A stretch of DNA of 64,000 nt, from contig CAYULW010000003.1 in NCBI GenBank assembly GCA_964445815.1, positions 186,001 to 250,000 on the forward strand. Direction: 5' to 3'. The first letter of the stretch is position 1; the number at the start of each line of letters is the position of its first letter. This DNA is from CAYULW01 sp964445815 (GTDB taxonomy: Bacteria; Bacteroidota; Bacteroidia; Flavobacteriales_E; Vicingaceae). The position numbers were made by a program, and so were the translations under genes. The notes beneath the pieces are model-generated. The model was not told the origin of the DNA, made no database searches, and saw nothing but the letters and a program-made list of their open reading frames with translations. This document shows, in pieces, positions 35,887 to 47,800 of the stretch.

Positions 35887-38800
35887 TTAATTCGTCAACA
35901 CGATCTTCTTCGTTGTATCACGATAGCGAATGAAATAAACACCCTCACTTAGGTCAGTAAGATCAATTTGCTGACTTGAGAAGTTCAATGGTAATTCTCT
36001 GACCAATTCACCTGACATACTAAATATGCGCATCAATTGACTTTGATCAATTTGTCCACTGAGTTCTATAGTAATCAATCCGGTACTTGGATTCGGATAG
36101 ATGCTTAAGCCGCTTGATATTTTCTGAGCCGCATCATCAATTCCAATAATGGTCACCGGTTGACAAGCTGTGGTATCAATACATGCGCCATTCGTTAAGA
36201 CAACAGCATAACTACCGCTTACACTTGGTTTAAATGAAGCTGATGTTGCACCTGCAATTACCGCATAACCATTGTTACAATCTAACCATTGGAAGCTTGC
36301 ATTTGGATCATTTGCATAGAGAGAATCTCCAAAGTTACCTACCGTAGTATCTAAGGTGTTGATGGTCAAATCAAGTGTACGGATCGTATCACATGCTCCT
36401 GTACTCACAAGTGTGTCTGTGTAGAATCCGGACATGGTGTAAGTCATGCTGTTTTGCATCCACGTATAGCTATCACATGCAGCAATCGTTAAAGTGTCTG
36501 AAATTTGACCGGGTTCTGTAATTGTCACATTTGCAGAGTCAGCACAACCATTTGAGTCGATCACAACGATGATGTAATTGCCCGCGGCAATTGAATCAAT
36601 GCTTGCAGTCGTGTCACCATTACTCCAGAAGTAGGAGTATGGCATAGTACCCCCAACTGCACTAGCTGTAGCTCCACCATTGTTTAAACCGAAACAAGTG
36701 GCATTGCTATCCACAATAGCGGAAGCAACAAGAAGACTAGGTTCTGTAATTTGCACACTGTCTATCTCCATACAACCATTCGCATCTGTAACTGTTAAAT
36801 AATAATTACCTGCATTCAAGCCTGTCACACTTGCAGTAGTTGCCGAATTACTCCAATTGTAAGTGTAAGGTAATGTTCCGCCTGATGTTGTGGCTGTTGC
36901 TCCACCATTGGCAAATCCAAAACAGCTGACATTACTGTCTAATGTTATATTCAAGCTAATGGCTGTAGGTTGATTTAAGCTAACACTATCAGTAATGAAA
37001 CAGCCATTGGCATCTGTTACTGTTATCAAGTAAGTTCCTGCTGCCAAGCCAGTAATACTAGATGTTGTAGCTGCATTTGACCAATCATAGGTATATGGTG
37101 AAGTTCCTCCTGTAGCCGTAACACTTGCGCCGCCATCGTTAAATCCGTTACAGCTGATATTACTGTCAATTGCAACGATAGCAAATAGTGAGGCCGGTTC
37201 CGTAATTACGACACTGGAAGTGTCTGCACAACCATTGGCATCTGTAGCAGTGACTGTATAAGTTCCTGCCATAACTCCTGTTATAGAAGCAGTAGTTGCA
37301 CTATTACTCCATAAATAAGTATAAGGCATTGTACCTCCTGTAGCAGAAGCTGTTGCACCGCCATCGCTAAATCCGTTACAGCTTACCATACTGTCGGCAA
37401 CTGTTGATGCTAGAAGTGCGGCGGCAGGTTCATTTACAGTAAAGACATCAACAGCTGTACATCCATTGGCATGTGTTACCGTAACCGTATAAGTTCCTGC
37501 ACTCAAATTAATAGCAGTTGCACTCGTATCTCCATTACTCCAATCATAGGTGAATGTTCCACCGGATGAAACAAGAGTAATTCCGGAATTTAGAACACCT
37601 TTGCTTTGAGATACACATGTCCAGTCATTGGCATCATTATTATCGACTGCTGAAGTGCGGTTATATGAGTTAGAACATGTGGAATTAATACCAATTCCTG
37701 ACCAGGCATTTGATGCTCCGGGTGCGATGGTTACACCATTCACAACTGTGGACATGTTCGCAATAGAAATAGAATCCCATCCCCATGCCATAAAGTCAGC
37801 CAAATTGCCATTATTATCTACAATGGCTACCCAACCAGGACTGCCTGAGTTGTAGAACAAATTATTCCCCCAATAATTAGAGCCCGTGACATCCTCACGA
37901 TAATCAACCGCACCGGGACCCCATTTACCGTTTAAGTTCCACGTTAAAGAGTTGGCAGTATTAATAACAGTATAGCTGTTGCTTGTTGCTACGAACCATC
38001 CAGTATAATCAACAGAGTCTACAGATACATTAGAAATTTCAATATAATCAGGAGATCCCGGATCGACTTCAGTGATTAAAAGGGAAGAAGGACCGTTTGC
38101 TGCATTTCCTCCTGATGCGCTGGCAGTAATTGACCCTGAACTGTCACCGAAGCAAAGTGCATCTGACACTATTCCGCTTATCATTATAGAATCGGGTTCT
38201 GTGACCATGGCACTAGAAGAGTTGGTACAGCCATTAGCATCAGTAACAGTAACCGAATAAGTTCCGGCAACTAGACCTGTTATAGAAGCGGTGGTTGCAC
38301 TATTGCTCCATAAATAAGTGTATGGCATTGTGCCTCCAGTAGCAGAAGCTGTTGCACCACCATCGCTAAATCCGTTACAGCTTACATTACTGTCTACAAC
38401 TGTAAGGGCAGCTAAACCAGCCGGCTCTGTGATAGTAGCACTAGAAGAGTTGGTACAGCCATTAGCATCAATAACGGTAACGGTATAAGTTCCTGCCATA
38501 ACTCCTGTTATGGAAGCAGTAGTTGCACTATTGCTCCACAAGTAAGTATATGGCATTGTACCTCCTGTAGCAGAAGCTGTTGCACCGCCATCGCTAGATC
38601 CATTGCAAGTCACATTGCTATCAACAACTGAAGCTGCAAGTAAAGTTGCGGGTTCTATAATGATAGTACTTGATGTATCAGAACATCCGTTGGCATCAGT
38701 AACGGTAACAGTATAAGTTCCTGCCATAACTCCTGTTATAGAAGCAGTAGTTGCACTATTGCTCCATGAGTAGGTGTAAGGCATGGTTCCACCGGAACCG

Positions 38801-41800
38801 CTAGCAGTAGCACCACCATCAGAGAATCCATTGCAAGTCACATTGCTATCAACAACTGAGGCTGCCACTAAAATGGCTGGCTCAGTAACAACGACAGAGT
38901 CTAAATTCATACATCCGTTAGCATCTGTAACAGTAACTGTATATGTACCGGCACTTACTCCGCTTATTCCTGAATTAGAAGTACCATTTGACCATGCATA
39001 AGAATAAGGCATTGTTCCACCAAGGGTTAAAGTACTTGCAACACCGTCGCTAAATCCATTGCAGCTTACTGCAGTATCTAAAGAGGTTGTGACCGATAAT
39101 GTTGCCGGTTCTGAAATTAAAGAACTCGTGGTGTCAGTACATCCATTTGCATCAGTTACCGTAACTGTATATGTTCCTGCTGATACATTACTTATACTAG
39201 AAGTAGTATCATTATTTGACCAGAGATAAGTGTAAGGTGAAGTTCCTCCAACTGCACTGGCAGTAGCTGCACCGTCACTGAATCCGTTACAGCTTACATC
39301 AGAGTTTACTATGCTGCTAGCAACTAAAGTTGCAGGCTCTGAAATGGTAGAACTTGAAGTTGCTGTACATGAATTGGCATCTGTCACGGTGACTGTATAA
39401 GTTCCGGCAGCCTTATTGGCAATTGATGCAGTTGTGTCTGAACTTGACCACAGATAAGTGTATGGCATTGTGCCTCCTGTAGCGGAAGCTGTTGCACCGC
39501 CATCACTAAATCCATTACAACTTGCATCACTGTTTACTATAGAGGATGCAACTAATGTTGTAGGTTCAGAAACTGTAAATCCGCTGGTAAAGGAAGCTCC
39601 ATTTACATCGGACACAGTGACTGTGTAGGTTCCTGCTAAGACATTGCTCAGATCTTCCGTAGTATCTGAATTGCTCCAGTTGTATGTATAGGGTGTAACT
39701 CCTCCACTAACTGTGATGTCAATTGAACCGTCACTAAATCCATTACAAGTTGCATCAGTTGGTGTTCCAACGACATTTAAAGCTCCTGGCTCAGTTACGG
39801 TTGCCGAGGTATTTGCCGTACAACCATTAGCATCTGTCACGGAAACCGTATAAGTTCCTGAGAACAGACTTGTGATGTCTTCAGTAGTTGCAGCGTTTGA
39901 CCATAAATAAGTATATGGCATAGTTCCACCATTTACTGTTAGATCAACGGCACCGTCATTTGTTCCGAATACGGTGACTGCTGTAGTAGAGGTGTTCAGA
40001 GTTAAAGTTGCGGGTTCCGTTACAGTAACAGAGTTTGAATTGGAACAACCATTAGCATCAGTAATGGTAACGGTATATGTTCCGGCAGTAAGTCCGTTAG
40101 AGTTAGCCGATACATCTCCATTGCTCCAGGCATAGGTATATGGCATGGTGCCACCAGTCGCTGAAGCCGTTATATCTCCATCATTGAAACCATTACAGCT
40201 TGCATTGGTATTAAGTGTTATAGAAGCAATTAAGTTATTTGGCTCTGTAATTGTTGAAGAAGATGTACTCGTACAACCATTAGCATCCGTTACCGTAACA
40301 GAATAAGTTCCGGCTAAAACACCTGTTATACTTGCTGTTGTTGCGGAGTTTGTCCATACATAAGTGTATGGCATTGTACCCCCCGAAGCGGAAGCTGTCG
40401 CACCTCCATCACTAAATCCACTACAGCTTACATTATTATCAACGGTACTGCTTAATGATAAAGCGGTAGGCTCAGTGATAACATCACTTGCAGTTGCTGT
40501 ACAGCCATTCGCATCTATAATCGTGACTGTATAGGTTCCTGCTGCTACATTCAATAGCGAAGCATTAGTAGAGGAATTAGACCATAGATAAGTGTATGGC
40601 ATTGTTCCTCCTGATCCGCTTGCCGAGATACTACCATCTGTAAATCCGTTACAGCTTACATTGGAATTTACGCTTGCCGAAGCGTTCAATACGGTTGGTT
40701 CTGTAATTGAAGAACTTGTTGTATCGGTACAACCATTTGCGTCGGTTACTGTCACCGTATAAGTTCCTGCCGTTACTCCTGATATTGCAGCTGTTGTTAT
40801 ACCATTATTCCATGCATAAGTATAAGGCATTGTTCCTCCGCTTGCTGAAGCGGTAGCACTACCATCACTCAGCCCATTACAGCTTATATTGCTATTGACT
40901 GTAGAAGCAGCAATTAAAGTAGCAGGTTCTGTAATTGTTGAACTTGTTGTATCGGTGCAACCATTTGCATCGGTAACAGTTACCGTATAAGTTCCTGCCG
41001 CTACTCCTGATATTGCAGCTGTTGTTATACCATTACTCCATGAATAGGTGTAAGGTGAGGTTCCTCCACTTGCAGAAGCTGTTGCCCCTCCATCACTTAA
41101 GCTATTGCAAGATACATTATTGTCAACCGTACTTGATACATCCAAAGCTGTCGGTTCCGTAATTGTAACAGTAGTTGTTGCTGTACAAGCTGCATCATCT
41201 GTTAGGGTTACTGTGTAGGTTCCTGCTGCTAATGAAGTAGTCGTATCAGTCATTGATCCGTTAGACCATGCATATAGATAGGGTGATGTTCCTCCTGATC
41301 CAAGTGCAGTTGCTGAACCTGTGTTATTGCCATTACAATCTACATTTGTGCTCGTTAAAATGCTCACTGAAATAGCAGGGTTAACTCTAACAGCAAAACT
41401 ATCTTCCTGCGTACAACCTTTATGATCAGTGACTGTTACTGTATATGTGCCTGATGACATTACTGTTATCGAATTTGTAGCATCACCGGTTGACCAATTG
41501 TAGCTATTGAAACCACTTGTTGCCATTATGGTGGATGAATCTCCCGAACAAATCGAGTCTGTTCCACTTAGAGCTAAGACCAATGGATGACCTAAATTGG
41601 CTCGTAAAAGAAGGGTGCTCGGGAAACCCGCATTTTCAAATGGTGTCCAAATACCGCCACCTGTAGTATAAAATGCAGTGCTGTCATTAAATCGATTGAG
41701 GTCGTAACCTAAAGTTAGATTGTTAATAGAATTTTGTTCTACGGCAAAGAAATAATCACCTGCACTTAAAACTGTATTGCAGAAATCAACTGTATACCAA

Positions 41801-44800
41801 CCAGCACTCGTAAGTACAGCATATGTAGAAGAATCGATTATGGTTCCTGGAATTCCATTATTGTCATTATAAATAAATACTCTTGCGGAATCTCCGAAAG
41901 TAGGATTGGTGACAAAGAAAGAGGATGAGGTGACAGTATCACCCACCTGGAATTCAAAAAGCTGACCCATAATGATGGGTACACCATTAGCACCAATACC
42001 ATTACTAAAACTACTATCATCTCGAGCATATATGGTATCTGAAACGATGATGGTATGTGATGATGTATTGTTCCCTGGATTTGCATCCGTTTCAGATATA
42101 CTTACTGTTAAATCAATATTGTACTGACCAACAGCGGATGGCAAAAAGGAATTAGAGAAAACATATAAGCTATCATCTCCACAGTCAACCATAGAACCCA
42201 GATTAGCTGTCTCAATAGAGCTTCCATTACTTGTGAGGTCTATTGTAACATTGGTATTTGTTGTTAAGCCATTGTTACTCACCAATCCCTCAAAACTAAA
42301 TGCTGGAACATGTGGAAGAGGAGTTTGCGCATAATCGGTAGGATCAACCTCCAGAGTAACGCTTGCATCAGAAAAATTTGGAGCATCATAGACTTCAAAA
42401 TCATCAATGGCCATGTCGGAAGTAAATATTCCACCATGACGGCTTCTGAATTGGAAGCGTACATTGCCGGTATAATTGCAGAGGTTTACTTCTCGAGCCA
42501 ACCAAGGGTCACTTTGTACAGCTTGTTGTTGACCAAGAATAGAATCTACGGCTTCCCAGGTATTCCCACCATCTGTGCTGACATCAAGGAAAAGATCTCC
42601 CATTGTAGATCCGTGCATGTGATACCAAAAACGGACAAAAGGATTCGCTAAGCCGCTTATGTCAATACAAGGACTCACTAACTCCATTTCCTGACCGGCC
42701 GTTCCGGATGAAGTTTCTGTAAACATATAAATTCCACCTGCATTGGGATAAAGTGTATGGTCTGTCAATGGTCCTGTTCCGGTAGAGTTTTCATTAGCAC
42801 CGTTTGCATCTTCTGCTTCCCAACGTGGGTCGGTAGTCTGATTTCCAAACCAGCCGTTACTTAGAACGCCATTGGCTTCATTACTTAGCGATTCAAAATC
42901 TTCAAAGTAAGGAGCAAAGATGCCGGTTGTGAGTTGTTCGTAAGTAGTATCATTGGAAAGATCCGTATCTCCTGCAATTGTTGCAAATGCATCAATATTA
43001 TAGGTGTTGGTTGTACTCAAATCAGCCAAGACAGCAAAGTGGAGAGTATCTGACCCATTAAATGGAATGTTCAAACCGCCAAAGGTTTCAGTGACTGGTG
43101 TGTTGCCATTTATGATATAGCCTGCATCAATGCTAGTCACTGTAACCGTACCTAAGTTTTTAACTACAAGTGAAATTTGCTCACTTGCTGTTAATCCACA
43201 CATTAAGCCACTGGGTTCTACCGGTGAAGTAATTTCCAGTGCTGCCAGATTGTTAGTGGCTACAAAGAACTCAATTGCTCCCGGGTCAGGAGTGGTGTCC
43301 CTTGCAGCATTGAAGAAATCTGTTGAGATACCTAAGTTGTCACCTACATCATCAATAATCGCCTGATTTGGTGTAAGGTCATCATTAACTAAGTCGATGT
43401 ATAAGGGATCGGCATCAAAACTGTTTTGATCATAGGCATTTGTATTTGCTGTTTGCCAATTGGCTAAATCGGCATAATTTGTTGTACCATATCTTCCAAC
43501 ATATTGTAATCCGGAACCTGCACTATTGACATAAATATCATTGTAATCTGAATTGATAGTGGTTCCTGTCGCATTCAAATAGATACCGTGCTTTTGACCA
43601 GTTCCGCCTCTGGTAATAGAAATGATATTATTGACAAATTCTAAATTAGAAGCGGTGGTTGTTTGGTACAGACCTCTGGTTGTTCCGGCAGTGGACGCTG
43701 TGTTGTCTAAAGAAATGGTATTGTGATAGTAATGTTGACCATTACTGCTGAAATTGTATATGGCATACACAGTCCCATTGTTATTGATGTCATAAATTAG
43801 GTTGTTTTGATAAATGTTCTCATCTCCGGGATCTGCATCATTAGAGGTAGAGTAGAGGACATAGGTCGTGCTTGTATTGGTTGGAGCTCCACCATGTGAG
43901 TTGTGAAATTCATTACGTTCTACTAGCGTGTTCTCTGTTTTACCCTGAGTGGTAATAAACTGTGTTGTTGTAGCAATTGTGCGATTAGGTCTCGAGAAAT
44001 CATTGTCTGTAATGATTGTTCCATTTGCTTCATCCATGTATACACCGTATGCGTAAAAATCACTACAAGTGTTACCAGTTATTATATTACCAACACATCC
44101 CGAGCCGGTACCTGTTCCGTTTAAGTAAAAAGCTTGATAGGGTGCTCCTGAGGCTCCTCCTAGAATGTTATTGTCTAAGAAAGAGCTGTAATTGGTATTT
44201 GTGCCGTCTGTGGTATTTGAAGTAACAGATCCACTGGCGATAATTCCCGCTGAGTTAGAAGAAGTCGTGCTGGTAATGTTTGATAGATCTATAGTACAAT
44301 TTGAAACGGTATTGCTATCTGAAGAATTCATAAAGTGAACACCATAGCCATAAGTAGGACTTCCACTTTTAATGACGAAGTTATCCAATGTAATGTGTTT
44401 TGCACCATCGAAACCGATTATACGCTTATCCGTTGAACTAGCCGTATGATTAATCTCTTCGCCATTACCGTTAAAAGTGATGGTATTAACATTGCTTGCT
44501 CCGGCTATAGCATTAAAAATGACCTGACCATTAAAGGGACCTGCTCCTGACATAACATTTACAGTAACCGGTCCTGAAACCCCACAAGTCGAAAGTGCAT
44601 TTACAACATCAACAATATTGGAGAAATCGCCAGTGGGGCCAACAGAATATGTCCCTGATAAGGGTGTGCATAGATTAACCTCTAATGTGTCATTGGAGGT
44701 TTCTTCATCGCTTGCTCCGTTAGGAATACTTGTATAGAAAACAAGATTGCTTAATCCGGTAGGAAAATTAAATGACCCTAATGAATTGTTACTGCTTACT

Positions 44801-47800
44801 GCATCTGTAGCTAAACTTCCCGTCCAGTTAATTGGGGATTGAGCCGCACCATTTACACTCCAGTTTATTGTAGCAGAAGTCAAGGTGTTTAAACCGTAGT
44901 TTTTAATAGATACTTCTACATTTTGATTTCCTGCTGTAATAACAGGTCCGACTGGCAAGTCCATAGCGGTAATACCTGCATCGTTTAAGGGAACGTCAAA
45001 GATTCTGATATCATCCAAAGACATGTCACTTTGATAACCGGTACCTTTTACTCCTCTAAAACGTATTTTTACACTTTGTCCTGAGTAGGCACCAAGATTA
45101 ATTGTGCTTTTTAGCCATGGATCACTTCCTGCAGTTTGCTGTTGACCTACAATAGATTGTAAAGTCACCCAGTTGCCGCCTGAATTGATTTCCACATGTA
45201 GCGAGCCCATTGCACTTCCATACATGTGATACCAAAACTCTAAGGCAGGGTTAGTCAAAGGGCTTAAATCAATACAAGGACTTTCATAATTATCTTCTTC
45301 ACCTACTGAACCACTCGAAGCTTCCATAAAAATGTATTTTCCTCCTGCAACTCCTTCTGAAGTGTGGTCGTAGAATGGACCTGTAGAGGTTGAGTTTTCA
45401 TTAATTCCTTCTGAATCTTCAATTTCCCATCCAAAATTCCCCGTGGTGGAAGTCGTCCTCCAGCCATTGGCTAAGTTCCCTGAACTTGCATTGGCTAATG
45501 TTTCATGATCTTCTATTCTTGGAAAACTTGTGATGACATTAGATTCGTGAGTGATAGTAGCAAACAATGTGTCATTACTGTTGTCTTGATCTCCTGCTAA
45601 TACTGTCCATACTTCAATGTTATTAACTCCAATTTGACTGAGATCAATCAAACTATCTAACGTTAGATGTATGGTATCTAAAGCATAAACGGTATCTGTG
45701 GTAAAACTTTGTGTAATGACCGCTCCTCCGTTCACTCTAAATCCCACGTTATAAACATTTTGATTGGCTACTCCAAAGTTTTCAACGGCAACGGTCAAAG
45801 TTTCCATGCCTAATCCACAAGCATCTCCTGGAGCAATGATATCAACTATCCCTAGATTGTTTAATGGCTTGTCACGAATTTCTATTTTATCAAATGCAAA
45901 TCCATCTCCTTGTCCGGAGCCGTCAGATCCGAAAGTAATGCGCAAACGAACATCTGGTTGACCTCCTAGTCCGGTTAAGTCATGAGTTGCAGTTACCCAA
46001 CCATTACTTCCGTTACCGAAATAGCCTGACCATCCATCTTGAGGACTCACAAAGCCTGCAAAACCATTGATTGAATTATCTGAATACCAATTTGTGCCAC
46101 CGCTTGTCGTTGTTCCTACATTGGTCCATGTAACTCCTCCATCTGTGGACGACTGTAAGTTAGCTCCATCCCAAGAAGTTTCAGATTCCCACCAAACGAG
46201 AAGGCTAATTTCCGGGTTGGTAATACCGCTAAAATCAAAGCACGGACCTTGAACAAAAGATTGTTCGCTAACGTTGTAATCACCGGTCAGGTTAGTTTCC
46301 CATGACATGGTTCCATCTCCGGCACTATTAATTGTTCCGTTTGCAGGTGTGCCTAATTCCCAAGATGAATTAGTACCGGCTGAAGTCCATCCACCATTTC
46401 CTGATTCAAAACTTTCACTGTAAGGATAAGTGTTGATTAATGGAGCTACAGTGATTGAGCCGGTAGCAGTATCGTTGGTATTATCTGGATCGCTCGGATA
46501 ATTTGTGGCAACACTTATGCTATTGCTTCCGACTGCACCAAAAGTGACTTGAAACTTATAACTTGCTGTACTTCCTGAAGTGATGGAGCCGGAAAAGTTA
46601 CCAGCACTAACAAAAGCTCCACCATTCAGACTATAAACAATCGGAATGTTTGAGATTGTATTTCCACCTATGTTTGCTAAAGTAATTTCAACAGAATCTA
46701 CCGCTCCGGCATCACAAACACTAAATGGATCATCTATTGAAGCGACAGACGCATTATTAATTGGCTTTTCTTGAATGATGATATTGTCAAATGCGAAACC
46801 TTCTCCTTGACCTGAGCCGTCGGAGCCAAAGGGGATTCTTAACATGACACTGGATTGCCCGCCAAGACCTGTTAAATCATGAGAAGCGGTCATCCATCCA
46901 TTGCTTCCTGCACCTAAATATCCTGTCCATCCATCTTGAGGGCTAACAAAGCCACTAAAACCATTGATTGAGTTATCATTGTACCAATTCACTCCACCAC
47001 TGGTTGTTGAGCCTACATTCACCCAAGTCGCGCCACCATCAATTGATGATTGTAGATTGGCTCCATCCCAAGAATTTTCAGCTTCCCACCATACATCAAT
47101 CATGATCTCAGGATTTGTCATGCCGCTTAAATCAAAACAAGGACCTTGAACGTAAGATTGTTCATTAGCGTTATAGTTTCCTGTTAAATTGGTTACCCAT
47201 GACATGCTGCCATCGCTTGCCGAGTTAATTACAGAGGCTGAAGGGGCACCCAGTTGCCAAGTAGAACCAGTTCCGCCGGAGATCCAACCTCCGTTACCAC
47301 TCTCGAAGCTTTCGTTGTATGGGAAGGAAGAAACTAATGGAATATTAGTAATGGAAGTCACAGAGGTATCATTATTGGTAACGGTGTCCCCTGCATGTGC
47401 GGTCCATACTTCCAAATTATGAGTTTGAACAGCGGATAGATTGGCAGTGAACGTATGTGTTGCCGTTGCTCCCGCCGCTAAAGGTCCGGCAAGTGTTCCA
47501 CCGCTTATTGGTGCACCTCCATTTAAGCTATACATGACCGGAATGTTAGATTGAGGACTTGTTCCAATATTTTCTATGGTCACCTGGACGGTTTCACTTG
47601 CGGTTAAGCCACAATCGTCTGATGGTGAATCGATCGATGCTACTCCAACATTGTTAGGGACTTGAAGGAACGGTGAGAATTGATAATAGTTGATATTTGG
47701 CCAAGGGCTAGTTACATTAGCAACAGTAGCAGTAATATTTGGTGAAGATGGATCTTGAACTGCAGTTGTATTGTTTAATTGTACTCCAATAGTTCTACTG

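Noticed and set aside
36511..41380. Regularly spaced similar sequences resembling a CRISPR or satellite array
   Set aside because: Period is about 228 bp and every copy is in frame within one protein; these are SprB coding repeats, with no short identical repeats plus unique spacers.
42310..42651. 113-codon frame antisense to the giant gene
   Set aside because: Lies opposite a well-supported jelly-roll domain, with no recognizable domain of its own.
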